DNA of 16,232 nt from Acidobacteriota bacterium (GTDB lineage: Bacteria; Acidobacteriota; Terriglobia; Terriglobales; Acidobacteriaceae), in assembly GCA_021802085.1 (NCBI GenBank), contig JAKAAZ010000066.1, forward strand, positions 1-16,232, written 5' to 3'. This document shows positions 1-8,086 of the stretch, piece by piece. The notes beneath the pieces were generated by a model. It had not been told where the DNA came from, did not search any database, and saw nothing but the letters and a program-made list of their open reading frames with translations. A program made the position numbers and the translations under genes. Numbering within the stretch: the first letter of the stretch is position 1; every line of letters begins with the position of its first letter.

Positions 1-2615
1 GCCAGGTCGTGAAGCCCTCGGATGCGAATTTGATTCCGCTGAAAGCGAAGGGAGATACCACGATACTGGTGGGCGATGTGGGGCATGCCGAGGATGGCGG
101 CCAGTTGCAATACAACATCGTGCGCGTGGACGGGGAGCACTCGGTATATCTGCCGATCTTCAGGCAGGGGGGCGGCAGCAACACCATCACGATTGTCAAC
201 GGCATTCGCGAGCGGGTGAAGCATCTGCTGGACGTGCCGCCGCAATTGGAGGCGCGAGTGGTCTTCGATCAGTCGATCTTCGTGAAGATGGCGGTGGACA
301 ACGTGATCCGAGAGGGCGGCATCGGCCTGTTGCTGACTGCGATCATGATTCTGCTGTTCCTGGGCAATCTGCGCGCCACAGTTGCCGTCATGCTTTCGAT
401 TCCCCTATCGGTGTTGACGGCCTTTCTTTTGTTGAACGCACTGGGTGGCACCATCAACACGATGGTGCTGGGCGGGCTGGCGCTGGCGCTTTCGCGCCTG
501 ATCGACAATTCCGTAGTCGTGCTGGAAAACATCTTCCGCCATATGGAGATGGGCGAGCGACCGATGGTGGCCGCCGAACAGGGCGGCAAGGAGGTGCAGT
601 TGGCGGTGCTGGCGGCCACCGTCTCCACGTCCATCGTGTTTTTTCCGGTGGTGCTGCTGACCGGAGTGAGCAAATACTTGTTCACCGCGCTGGCCATGGG
701 CGTGGTGCTGGCCATGGCCGCCTCTTACATCATCGCCATGACGGTCGTGCCGCTATTTTGCGCCAAATTCATCGTGATCGAAGGGCATGCGGAGCCGAAT
801 GGTGAGCATGCGTCCGAAAACGCGGAGAATGCAGATCCCGCTGAACTGGCGATTGAGGTACGGGAGGAGGAGGAACGCCACGAGGCGCGCGCGCGCCTTT
901 CCCCGTTCCAGTACGTGGTGGGCCGCTTCAATGACTTTTTCCACTGGATTCAGTCCCGGTATGACCGAGCAATCCTGGTCTGTCTAGAACGCCCGGTGGT
1001 AGTGACGCTCGCGTTTAGCGCATTTGTGGTTTGCAGTTTCGCCCTGTACCCATTTTTGAATCTGGCGTTCTTTCCGCGCACCGATCCGGGTCAATTTGTC
1101 ATCAACTTCAAGGCCCCGCCGGGGACTCGCCTGGAACTGACGGACCAGTATTCCGCGCGAATTGAACAGGTGATCCGGCAAGTGGTGGCACCGTCCGACC
1201 TGAACATGATCGTCTCGAACATTGGCGTCTACCCCGATCTGTCCGCCATTTACACCACCAACACAGCCATGGACAATGCCTTCGTCCAGGTAAGCCTGAA
1301 AGAAGACCACAAGGTCGGCAGCTATGCCTATATGACACGCGTTCGCGAGCGTCTCGGCCGGGAAATGCCGGAGGTGCAGACCTATTTCCAGACCGGCGGC
1401 CTGGTCGATTCGGTGGTCAACCAGGGCAAGCCGGCGCCGTTCGACATCAAGGTCAACACCATGGACTTGGAGGCTGGTTATGCGGTGGCGCAGCAGATCG
1501 CCACAAGAGCCAGAAAATTGAATCTGGTCAGCGACGTACTGATTCCCCAGGACATCGACTATCCTGGATTGCAACTGAATGTGAACCGCCAAGAGGCGGC
1601 GATCCTTGGTCTGACCGAAGAGAATGTGGTCAACGGCGTGATCACGGCGCTGACCTCCAACGGGATGATCGCACCCAGCTACTGGATCGATCCCAAGTCG
1701 GGCAACAATTACATGCTGACCGTCCAGTACTACGACAGCCAGATCCAGAGCCTGAAGGACTTCAAGGAAATCCCCCTGCGGGCGTCCCTGCCCGTTCACC
1801 CGGAAATGCACGGCGCCTCAACGGGAGTCGATACGCCGGCCGCACCGCATGACAACATCGTTCCCCTCGAAGCGGTTGCGGATGTCAAATATATCAATAC
1901 GCCGACTGTGGTCGACCACTATCAACTGCGGCGGGTCTTCGACGTGTACATTATGCCGAAGACCGAGGATCTAGGCCGGGTTGGCAAACAGATACAGCAA
2001 ATTGTCAATGGAGTCCACCCGCCGCAAGGCACGCTGGTCAGCATTACGGGCTCGATCAACGACATGAAGGACTCATTCCGGAGCTTCGCCATCGGATTGA
2101 CTCTCTCGGTGGTCCTCGTCTACCTGGTCCTGATGGCGCAATTCGCATCGCTGTCCGATCCCTTCATTATTCTTCTCGCGGTGCCGCCCGGCATGTCCGG
2201 CGTGCTGCTGTTCCTGCTGGTGACCGGAACGTCGCTGAACATCATGTCCCTGATGGGCTGCCTGATGATGACCGGAATTGTGGTATCAGACAGCATTCTG
2301 ATCGTAGACTTCATTGGGATACAGAGAGGTGAGGGAAAGCCGTTGAAGGTAGCGATTGGCGAGGCCTGTCGAGTACGTTTGCGGCCCATCATGATGACCA
2401 CGCTGGCCACCGCGCTTGGCCTGATTCCAATGGCGCTGGGACTGGAAGCCGGCAGCGAGCAGTATGCTCCGCTGGCCCGCGCAATTCTGGGTGGCCTGAC
2501 AGTATCCGGAGTGGTTACTGTCTTCCTGGTACCCACGGTCTATTACCTGATCCACCGCAAGCATGAAGGTGAGTCCGGCAACAGAACGACACCGGACTTG
2601 GAGGCACGGGCATGA
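1..2615 (+). CDS. RND-family efflux permease, inner-membrane pump subunit (5' truncated by window edge)
   Basis: Proton-driven tripartite efflux pump of the inner membrane (HAE/AcrB-like superfamily). The frame is open to the left edge; about 870 residues are present against ~1030-1100 for the family, so roughly 180-200 N-terminal residues (TM1 and much of the first porter region) are missing. Numbering from the GTG at base 9: TM2-TM6 lie at about 100-255 and the TM4 motif LIDNSVVVLEN at 164-174. A charged, Glu-rich cytoplasmic loop lies at about 258-300, the second periplasmic half at about 340-690, and TM8-TM12 at 695-848. Motifs RLRPIMMTT (790-798) and the conserved C-terminal helix are intact. 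AcrB's D407/D408/K940 correspond here to D166/N167/S760, with D761 next to S760. The stop overlaps the start of the TolC-like gene (ATGA), so the two are co-transcribed; the periplasmic adaptor is presumably upstream. Substrate unknown. Confidence 0.95.
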   Translation, partial: QVVKPSDANLIPLKAKGDTTILVGDVGHAEDGGQLQYNIVRVDGEHSVYLPIFRQGGGSNTITIVNGIRERVKHLLDVPPQLEARVVFDQSIFVKMAVDNVIREGGIGLLLTAIMILLFLGNLRATVAVMLSIPLSVLTAFLLLNALGGTINTMVLGGLALALSRLIDNSVVVLENIFRHMEMGERPMVAAEQGGKEVQLAVLAATVSTSIVFFPVVLLTGVSKYLFTALAMGVVLAMAASYIIAMTVVPLFCAKFIVIEGHAEPNGEHASENAENADPAELAIEVREEEERHEARARLSPFQYVVGRFNDFFHWIQSRYDRAILVCLERPVVVTLAFSAFVVCSFALYPFLNLAFFPRTDPGQFVINFKAPPGTRLELTDQYSARIEQVIRQVVAPSDLNMIVSNIGVYPDLSAIYTTNTAMDNAFVQVSLKEDHKVGSYAYMTRVRERLGREMPEVQTYFQTGGLVDSVVNQGKPAPFDIKVNTMDLEAGYAVAQQIATRARKLNLVSDVLIPQDIDYPGLQLNVNRQEAAILGLTEENVVNGVITALTSNGMIAPSYWIDPKSGNNYMLTVQYYDSQIQSLKDFKEIPLRASLPVHPEMHGASTGVDTPAAPHDNIVPLEAVADVKYINTPTVVDHYQLRRVFDVYIMPKTEDLGRVGKQIQQIVNGVHPPQGTLVSITGSINDMKDSFRSFAIGLTLSVVLVYLVLMAQFASLSDPFIILLAVPPGMSGVLLFLLVTGTSLNIMSLMGCLMMTGIVVSDSILIVDFIGIQRGEGKPLKVAIGEACRVRLRPIMMTTLATALGLIPMALGLEAGSEQYAPLARAILGGLTVSGVVTVFLVPTVYYLIHRKHEGESGNRTTPDLEARA
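2600..2604 (+). promoter_or_regulatory. Shine-Dalgarno GGAGG for the TolC-like gene
   Basis: GGAGG, 7 bases before the ATG at 2612 and inside the 3' end of the pump gene. It decides the start of the outer-membrane factor and supports coupled translation. Confidence 0.7.
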
Positions 2616-4099
2616 TGCAAAACCGCAACCTTTATCCGCTGTTTGCCGCACTGGCGATCATTTTCCTCTGGGACAGTGCGCAAGGTTTACAGGCGCAAAA
2701 ACTGGCCGATGCGCCTTCCGCCGTGATGTTGAGCAGAAACATTGAACAGCAAAATCTGGAGGCGGCTCCAGTGGCTCCGCATGCGTCCGCTATGCCGGGG
2801 GACACGCTCTCGCAACCGCCTTCGCAAGACGCGCTGCTCAAAATCACAGCGCAAGGGCGCGTGTCTTCGATTCCGCAGCAGCTAACGCTGCAGGAAGCCG
2901 AGCAGATCGCGATTCGGAACAATCCGCGGGTCCGCGTGGGCCAGTTGCTGGCGCGTGCGCAGCATCAAGTCTATCGCGAGACGCGGTCCAACTATCTGCC
3001 GCAGGTAGATGGCGGAGCGGTCAGCGCGAAGGCCGACACAGGCAGCCGGTTCACTTTCGATGGATTGCGATCCACGCGACTGATCACACACGTTGGAGGC
3101 GGACTGGATTTCCACCAATTGCTGACGGATTTCGGCCGCACTTCCAACCTGATTGCGTCTTCCAAACTGTATGAGAAAGCGCAAAATGCCCAGGCTATGG
3201 CCAGCACCTTGGATGTCGTCCTCATCACCGACCAGGCATTTTACAACGCGCTGGAAGCGCAGGCATTGGTGAAAGTCGCCCTACAGACTGTGGACACACG
3301 GCAAACCACGGACCAGCAGATTACTGAGCTGACCAGGAACAAGCTGCGTTCCACCATCGACCTCGCGTTTGCCGATGAAAATCTGGCGCAGGCGCAATTG
3401 CTGCTGCTCGATGCTCAGACGCAATATAGCAACGATGTCAACGCTCTCACGTCCGTGCTTGGTTTCGATCGCCCCATGTCCTATACCCTGATCGAAACCG
3501 GCGGCGATGTGCCTTTGCCGCCGCCCGATCAAGATCAATTGGTTCAGATGGCGCTCAAGCAGAGGCCGGACCTGATGGCGCTGGACTACGACCAGCAAGC
3601 GGCGAAAAAATACAGCCGCGCGGAGTGGGAACAACTGATGCCGACCTTGAGCGCCATGGGAGTGGTAGGCGGCACGCCCATTCGCGATGACAAGTATTTC
3701 ACCAGCAATTGGTTTGGCGGGGTCGGAGCCAATCTCGAAGTTCCGATCTTCAACGGGTTTCGTTACACCTCGGAAGCGGAAGAAGCCGATGACCGCGCGA
3801 AAGCCGCACAGGAAAATCTGCGCGATCTGCGCGATCGGATCGTGCGCGATGTGCGCGACGCATGGCTACAAACGAATACCTCTTACCAGAAAATCGCAGT
3901 TACAGAAAAGCTTCTCAAAGCGTCGAACATGGGACTGGATTTGGCCCAAGCCCGCTACAAACTGGGACTCAGTTCCATCGTTGAATTAAGCCAGTCTCAA
4001 TTGGATCAAACCCAGGCCTCCATTGAAAACGTCAATGCTCAATATGAATACCAACTCTCTCTGGCGGCGCTGAATTATCAACTGGGCAATTTGCCGTAA
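2612..4099 (+). CDS. TolC-family outer-membrane efflux protein
   Basis: Outer-membrane channel partner of the RND pump, forming a trimeric beta-barrel/alpha-helical tunnel. The 495-residue product starts with a signal peptide (hydrophobic stretch at about 9-20, cleavage likely near 25-29). A proline/alanine-rich linker follows to about residue 90. The two OEP repeats then begin with LTLQEAEQIAIRNNPRV (91-107) and continue through RPDL (318-321), VPIFNGF (377-383) and ARYKLGLSSIVELSQSQL (447-464), all typical of TolC/NodT proteins. Length is normal for the family. The start is supported by GGAGG at 2600-2604, 7 bases before the ATG at 2612; a second ATG directly follows and could also serve. 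The 4-base overlap with the pump gene implies translational coupling. The ~60-residue linker before the first repeat is longer than in E. coli TolC but common in lipid-anchored and acidobacterial homologues. No lipobox cysteine is present, so it is probably not a lipoprotein. Confidence 0.93.
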   Translation: MMQNRNLYPLFAALAIIFLWDSAQGLQAQKLADAPSAVMLSRNIEQQNLEAAPVAPHASAMPGDTLSQPPSQDALLKITAQGRVSSIPQQLTLQEAEQIAIRNNPRVRVGQLLARAQHQVYRETRSNYLPQVDGGAVSAKADTGSRFTFDGLRSTRLITHVGGGLDFHQLLTDFGRTSNLIASSKLYEKAQNAQAMASTLDVVLITDQAFYNALEAQALVKVALQTVDTRQTTDQQITELTRNKLRSTIDLAFADENLAQAQLLLLDAQTQYSNDVNALTSVLGFDRPMSYTLIETGGDVPLPPPDQDQLVQMALKQRPDLMALDYDQQAAKKYSRAEWEQLMPTLSAMGVVGGTPIRDDKYFTSNWFGGVGANLEVPIFNGFRYTSEAEEADDRAKAAQENLRDLRDRIVRDVRDAWLQTNTSYQKIAVTEKLLKASNMGLDLAQARYKLGLSSIVELSQSQLDQTQASIENVNAQYEYQLSLAALNYQLGNLP

Positions 4100-4120
4100 A
4101 GCGGCTTTCCTCGCTTTGGA

Positions 4121-4126
4121 TACAAT
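4121..4126 (+). promoter_or_regulatory. Candidate -10 hexamer TACAAT just before lpxD
   Basis: TACAAT is separated from the lpxD ATG by exactly 6 bases (CAGCCC). If used as a sigma70 -10 box, transcription would begin at or within a base or two of the A of the ATG, giving a leaderless mRNA. This fits the absence of a Shine-Dalgarno sequence before this gene. No convincing -35 box is visible at 16-18 bases spacing, so this is a pattern-based call. Confidence 0.4.
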
Positions 4127-4132
4127 CAGCCC

Positions 4133-5158
4133 ATGCAGCTAACAGAACTGGCAAGATTGTTGAACGCGCGTCTGGAAGGCAGCCTGGAGAACCAGACGCC
4201 TGGGACGACGGAAGTGACAGGCGTGGCCGGGATCGAGGAAGCGGACGCGCATCATGTTACCTTCGTCGCCAATCCGAAATATGCCGCCCTGGCACGAACG
4301 ACAAAGGCCGCTGCTGTACTGGTGACGGATGACTTTCCGGCGATTTCAGCAGCCACCTTGCGGACGTCCAATCCCTATCTGGCCTTCGCCCGTGCCATTG
4401 AGATTTTCTATCGGGCTCCCTCCTATGCCGCCGGAATTCATCCAGCCGCCATCGTCCATCCCACGGCCAAACTGGGCCGCGATTGTCACATCGGCGCGTA
4501 TGCGGTCGTTGAAGCGAATGTGGAAATCGGCGATGCCGCGGTGCTGCTGCCTCACGTCGTGATCTATCCCAACGTTCGCATAGGCAATCATTTTTTTGCG
4601 CACTCCCATGCCGTCGTGCGCGAGGGTTGCCGCTTGGGCGACCATGTGGTGCTGCAAAACGGGGCCGTCATCGGGGCGGATGGGTTCGGCTTCGCGAAAG
4701 ACGACGAAGGCCGCTGGTATAAGATTCCTCAATCCGGTCCGGCGGTCCTGGAAGATCGCGTAGAGGTGCAGGCCAACGCGTGCATTGACCGCGCCAGCGT
4801 AGGAGAAACGCACATCGGTGCGGGCGTGAAGGTAGACAACCTGGTGCAGGTGGGCCATGGATGCACGGTGGGCGAGAATACGCTGCTGTGCGCGCAGGCC
4901 GGACTGGCTGGCTCGTCGCACCTGGGACGCAATGTGATTCTGGCCGGACAGGCCGCCGTGGCCGGACACTGCTCTATCGGCGATGGATCGGTACTGACGG
5001 CACAAAGTGCCGTCTCGCACGATGTACCGCCTGGAAAAGTGATGAGCGGTTCGCCGGGCCTGGATAACCGCCTTTGGCTGCGCTGCATTACCGCATACAG
5101 CCGCCTGCCGGAGATGTTGAAATTGATGCGCAAGCTGGCGAACGCGAAGGAAGAGTAG
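4133..5158 (+). CDS. lpxD: UDP-3-O-(3-hydroxyacyl)glucosamine N-acyltransferase LpxD
   Basis: Third committed enzyme of lipid A synthesis. It transfers a 3-hydroxyacyl chain from acyl-ACP to the 2-amino group of UDP-3-O-acyl-glucosamine in the cytoplasm. The 341-residue length matches the family. The N-terminal uridine-binding domain (1-~98) contains the typical V-x-G-(I/V)-A block at 28-32. A left-handed beta-helix of hexapeptide repeats follows (about 100-305), including the LpxD signature GADGFGFA (181-188). The catalytic histidine is H242 in NLVQVGHGC (236-244), equivalent to H239 of E. coli. A short C-terminal helix ends the protein. The usual partners (lpxA, fabZ, bamA, skp) are absent nearby; here the gene follows an efflux operon after 33 bases and has its own candidate promoter. 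It shows that the organism makes a lipid A-type outer membrane, or at least keeps its enzymes. Confidence 0.96.
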   Translation: MQLTELARLLNARLEGSLENQTPGTTEVTGVAGIEEADAHHVTFVANPKYAALARTTKAAAVLVTDDFPAISAATLRTSNPYLAFARAIEIFYRAPSYAAGIHPAAIVHPTAKLGRDCHIGAYAVVEANVEIGDAAVLLPHVVIYPNVRIGNHFFAHSHAVVREGCRLGDHVVLQNGAVIGADGFGFAKDDEGRWYKIPQSGPAVLEDRVEVQANACIDRASVGETHIGAGVKVDNLVQVGHGCTVGENTLLCAQAGLAGSSHLGRNVILAGQAAVAGHCSIGDGSVLTAQSAVSHDVPPGKVMSGSPGLDNRLWLRCITAYSRLPEMLKLMRKLANAKEE

Positions 5159-5203
5159 CCGAGGGAGTTCGGCGACCATTCGCTGATTGATTCAGACAGC
5201 ATC

Positions 5204-5209
5204 TACACT
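5204..5209 (+). promoter_or_regulatory. Candidate -10 hexamer TACACT before the small lipoprotein gene
   Basis: TACACT ends 6 bases before the ATG at 5216, the same geometry as the TACAAT before lpxD. A GGAG overlaps the gap, but only 2 bases from the start codon, which is too close to be a normal ribosome site. A leaderless or near-leaderless transcript is the simplest reading. The -35 region is not recognisable. Confidence 0.4.
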
Positions 5210-5215
5210 GGAGCC

Positions 5216-5608
5216 ATGCCTAAAGTGCCTGGATTGTGTAGTTGTTTCTCGCTTGTTGGCTTGGCGACCATTGTGCTGCTGGCGGGATGTCGTTCCGCGC
5301 TCGTCGACACGAGCGTCATCAACTCGGGGACAACAGTGCTGCACAACATTGAGGTGGATTATCCCAGCGCCAGCTTTGGGATTTCCAGTCTCGCGCCAGG
5401 AGAAACATTTCACTATCGCTTCCAAATCCAGGATGCAGGCCGCATGAAAGTCGAGTTTTCCGATAGCTCAGAGAACCCTCATTCCGGTAAAGGGCCGTAT
5501 GTGGCGCAGGGTCAGCAGGGAACGCTCACCATTACGTTGGATGGGAGTGGGAAAAACGATTGGGCACCCCACCTTCAACCTGCCGTGCCCACGCCCGCGG
5601 GCGAATGA
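5216..5608 (+). CDS. Small predicted lipoprotein, function unknown
   Basis: A 130-residue product that I do not recognise as a named family. The N-terminus is a clear lipoprotein signal: a hydrophobic segment at 11-23 followed by LLAGC with the acylated cysteine at C25, and R26 at +2, consistent with sorting to the outer membrane. The mature part (about 30-112) alternates polar and hydrophobic residues. It carries NSGTTVLHNIEVDY and SLAPGETFHYRF, a pattern seen in small Ig-like/beta-sandwich domains in which a conserved APG turn precedes a strand. The tail after about 112 is proline-rich and probably disordered. It follows lpxD by 57 bases on the same strand and may be read through from it, but it has its own candidate -10. 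It converges with bshB1. A role in the envelope is inferred only from the signal and the neighbour. Confidence 0.82.
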   Translation: MPKVPGLCSCFSLVGLATIVLLAGCRSALVDTSVINSGTTVLHNIEVDYPSASFGISSLAPGETFHYRFQIQDAGRMKVEFSDSSENPHSGKGPYVAQGQQGTLTITLDGSGKNDWAPHLQPAVPTPAGE

Positions 5609-5639
5609 CCAGGCCGTTTATCGCATGTGAAGCGGCAGC

Positions 5640-6356
5640 TCAAATGGACTGTACTGGAACCAGGGTCAGGTCTTCGACCAGACCGACTTCCTTCTGCACA
5701 AAAGGCTCGGCATAGCGCACGCCCCCCAGCATTCCGTAAAAACGTGCCAGCGCGAAGGTACGCTCGCGTATCTCTTCCTGGGGAACAAATATCTGGCCGC
5801 CCGAGGACTGATTTTCATATTGCGAGCGATACGCCATCAGGGATTCAAACCTGGGCTCGACATACGCGGTGATGTCCACGACAAAGCTCGGCCGAACATC
5901 CGCATACAGACTTGCATAAACGATTTTGAAAGGCCGATGCGGAGGCGCGCCAGTTTCCACCTTGGCGAGTCCGGCTGCAAAGCAGGCTTCGTATCCCAGC
6001 GTTGCAGTCGTGGCATGGTCTGGATGTCGCGCCTGCCAATAGGGCAGGATCACCACACGGGGCCGCGCCTGACGCAGAACGCTCGCAATCTTCAGCCGGC
6101 TTTCCCAGTTATTTTCAAGACGGCCATCGGGAAGATCCAGCGCCTGGCGCCATGCCACGCGAAGGATGCGGCCAGCCTCCTCGGCTTCTGACGCACGTTC
6201 CGCCGCGGAGCCGCGTGTGCCAGCTTCCCCCGCCGTCAAATCGAGGATCGCGGTGCGCAGACCAACCGCCGAGGACTGCAGCAGCGTTCCTCCGCAGGTC
6301 TGCTCCACATCATCACGATGGGCTGCTATGGCGAGAATATCGACCGGCTGGATCAT
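5640..6356 (-). CDS. bshB1: Bacillithiol biosynthesis deacetylase BshB1 (PIG-L/LmbE fold)
   Basis: Zinc deacetylase that removes the acetyl group from N-acetylglucosaminyl-malate, the second step of bacillithiol synthesis, in the cytoplasm. The 238 residues match BshB1 length. The zinc/catalytic motif is AHRDDVE (12-18): H13 and D16 should bind zinc and D15 act as base. The third ligand is H114 in RHPDH (110-114). Other BshB1 hallmarks are LTAGEAGTRG (40-49), LPDGRLEN (75-82) and the conserved EARHPDH-like block. Unusually, the proline of the canonical HPDD motif is replaced by R14; the metal ligands are intact, so activity is likely kept. The start is fixed by the family N-terminus; no Shine-Dalgarno sequence is obvious. 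bshA and bshC are not in the window. A terminator-like hairpin separates it from the lipoprotein gene upstream, so it probably has its own promoter. Confidence 0.9.
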   Translation of the reverse strand: MIQPVDILAIAAHRDDVEQTCGGTLLQSSAVGLRTAILDLTAGEAGTRGSAAERASEAEEAGRILRVAWRQALDLPDGRLENNWESRLKIASVLRQARPRVVILPYWQARHPDHATTATLGYEACFAAGLAKVETGAPPHRPFKIVYASLYADVRPSFVVDITAYVEPRFESLMAYRSQYENQSSGGQIFVPQEEIRERTFALARFYGMLGGVRYAEPFVQKEVGLVEDLTLVPVQSI

Positions 6357-6414
6357 GACGTTCGATCAAGGAAAACTTCGATGCCACATAGTTCACTGGA
6401 TGCGCAATTGATTC

Positions 6415-6437
6415 AAAAAGAAGCGGTCCAACCCTTC
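6415..6437 (-). terminator. Likely rho-independent terminator after the propeller-like lipoprotein gene
   Basis: Read on the minus strand, GAAGGGT-TGG-ACCGCTTC (6437-6420) forms a 7-bp stem with one bulged G and a 3-base loop, followed directly by TTTTT (6419-6415). It starts 14 bases past the stop codon of the upstream gene. The geometry is that of an intrinsic terminator and would insulate bshB1. The stem is short, so moderate confidence. Confidence 0.5.
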
Positions 6438-6451
6438 GGCCCAGCCTGCGA

Positions 6452-7960
6452 TCAATCGGCGGCGTTCGATATGGCATCCATATACGCGACATCATAGGCG
6501 GTGCCTTGCACCGTCACGTATTCGTTTGTCAGTTCCGAGCCTGCCGTATAAGGCGTTCTCTGATATGTCGTAATCCCGCTATCGGTAGTGGCATAGATAT
6601 GCAATTGCCCGCCGTATGCGGTGTACATCTTGTGCCAGTCGGTGATGGCGCATAGACCAGTCAAATCGCCATACCATGGCTCGACCAGCACCGTGTTGGT
6701 GTTGAGATTGAACATAGTCAGGCATCCATTCACCAGGTTGTCGGCGGTGCGTTCTCCGGTCTGGCAGAGCTGCGAACCGATCCACAACGTATTGTCATCG
6801 CCAAATAACATCTTGGTATGCGTGCCATCGGAAATCGGGTAGGTGGCAGTCACCCGATTGCTGGTCAGATTCAATACCGACAGAAATCCCTCCCACAGGC
6901 CATCCTTTTGTTGTTGCTGCCCAGAAACGTACAAGGTGCCATTCCCATAGAGGGCCATGGTCGCTCCTCCAGGCACAGGTATCCTTTGGTTCTCCGTTGG
7001 AGGCGCGGGGGTAATTGGAGGCGTCGGATAGGTACTTCCGGGAAAGTTGTACACGTTGAGCACGCCCATATTCAAAAGGCTCACGCTGGCAGTGGCTTGA
7101 CCGGTCACTGAATCCACATTGCTATTTCCGCATTCCGGACCGCAGTTCAGCAGCCAGCCTGTGGTTCCATCGGAAGAAAAGATGGTGTTATACGGGCGAT
7201 CGAACTTGATGGGATTTCCATTCCGGTCGAGCACGGGAACCACGCAGTAGACCGGCAGGTTGACCGGCTGACAGTTCACCGGGGCGACAGTGCTCGGCCA
7301 GCTTGCCTCGTTCGGAAAGGTTGGCACCGGCATGACTGTACCGTTCGGCTGCTGGAGATGAATGATCCGGTAGGCATAGTCGCTGTTCAGCACAAAGGCC
7401 AGGATCACTGTGGCACTAGGATTGGAGACAATTTTGTACACATTTGGGAGGTTGAGGTAGACGTCCACGCCCTGCAAATAATCGAGTACCGTCACGTATT
7501 GTGCGGTCTGGCTGGCCGCGATGACATACTGGCCGCTTGAGGGAACGAAGACGCTGGCGGAAAAGAGGGTTAGTCCGCTGATCGGGGCCTGGACCTGCTC
7601 CTTCGCGTAATTGACCGGGACCAAACTGCCGTCTCCTGAGCCATAGACATACCCGATGGACTGCTCGGGATAGTTCAAAATAAGGCTGGGCAGCTTACCG
7701 CTGTACCCGCCAACGAAGAAATAGGGGATTGTGCCGTTCTCGCTGTTTCGAATGTCGTAGCGGGCGTCCACAATCTGCAATGCGCCGGCTTGAGCGGGTG
7801 AGGGATTTTGAATCGCTACCAGAACCCGTTCAAGGATGGTGCTTGGAGGAAAGGGGCGACCGGCAAAAAACGAATTCTGGCCAAGACAGCCTATCATCCA
7901 GAAGACGCTTGCTGCGGTAACGACACTGAGGGTTACTCGGACCAAAATACTACGACTCAT
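6452..7960 (-). CDS. Predicted lipoprotein with beta-propeller-like repeats, function unknown
   Basis: A 502-residue product with a lipoprotein signal: basic N-terminus, hydrophobic segment 6-23, then the lipobox-like MIGC with C25 as lipidation site. The mature chain is almost all beta. Recurrent strands of the kind ANG-TLYVS, NTLWIGS and YVIAASQTAQYVTVLDY alternate with Gly/Asn/Pro turns, as in YncE/NHL-like beta-propellers abundant in Acidobacteria. Several closely spaced cysteines (two near 233 and 242, the pair in LLNCGPECGN, and two in the SQLCQTGER...NGCL region) suggest periplasmic disulfides. A proline-rich stretch (YPTPPITPAPP) splits the middle. ATG at 7960 is chosen; a TTG directly upstream (7963) is an alternative. 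It is divergent from the methyltransferase/reductase gene. A cell-surface or periplasmic binding role is inference; the blade number cannot be counted reliably by eye. Confidence 0.82.
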   Translation of the reverse strand: MSRSILVRVTLSVVTAASVFWMIGCLGQNSFFAGRPFPPSTILERVLVAIQNPSPAQAGALQIVDARYDIRNSENGTIPYFFVGGYSGKLPSLILNYPEQSIGYVYGSGDGSLVPVNYAKEQVQAPISGLTLFSASVFVPSSGQYVIAASQTAQYVTVLDYLQGVDVYLNLPNVYKIVSNPSATVILAFVLNSDYAYRIIHLQQPNGTVMPVPTFPNEASWPSTVAPVNCQPVNLPVYCVVPVLDRNGNPIKFDRPYNTIFSSDGTTGWLLNCGPECGNSNVDSVTGQATASVSLLNMGVLNVYNFPGSTYPTPPITPAPPTENQRIPVPGGATMALYGNGTLYVSGQQQQKDGLWEGFLSVLNLTSNRVTATYPISDGTHTKMLFGDDNTLWIGSQLCQTGERTADNLVNGCLTMFNLNTNTVLVEPWYGDLTGLCAITDWHKMYTAYGGQLHIYATTDSGITTYQRTPYTAGSELTNEYVTVQGTAYDVAYMDAISNAAD

Positions 7961-8086
7961 CAAAGCTCAATGCTCCAATTCGAGGGCACTTTCAACGTTC
8001 CTGGCTGTAAGGCTAGTGTATACCAGACATCTGCATCTGGCGCTTCTGCGCCGCACCTACTAGGATAATCAAACGGACCCATTCCC
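7961..8086. promoter_or_regulatory. Divergent intergenic region with two candidate -10 boxes and a small palindrome
   Basis: Shared upstream region of the propeller-like lipoprotein (-) and the methyltransferase/reductase (+). On the minus strand TACACT (8020-8015) is the candidate -10, leaving a ~54-base leader. On the plus strand GATAAT (8064-8069) lies 17 bases before the ATG. Between them are CCAGA/TCTGG (8023-8027 and 8036-8040) and a perfect GGCGC-TTCT-GCGCC hairpin (8039-8052), either of which could be an operator. Good -35 boxes are not visible for either direction. The leader before the plus-strand gene is too short for a SAM riboswitch. Confidence 0.35.

Noticed and set aside
984..1811. 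275-codon open frame on the minus strand inside the pump gene
   Set aside because: Antisense shadow of the strongly conserved RND coding frame; its translation shows no domain, signal or conserved motif.
4346..5179. 277-codon minus-strand open frame opposite lpxD
   Set aside because: Shadow of the hexapeptide-repeat gene; no start context and no recognisable protein features.
5613..5636. Stem-loop between the convergent small lipoprotein and bshB1 (GCCGTTT with GAAGCGGC)
   Set aside because: Seven pairs with one wobble, a 10-base loop and no T run on either strand; too weak to call a terminator.
8070..8086. SAM or cobalamin riboswitch before the methyltransferase/reductase gene
   Set aside because: YitJ-type genes in Firmicutes carry S-box leaders, but here the candidate -10 is 17 bases from the ATG and the region beyond it is the divergent promoter, leaving no space for an aptamer.
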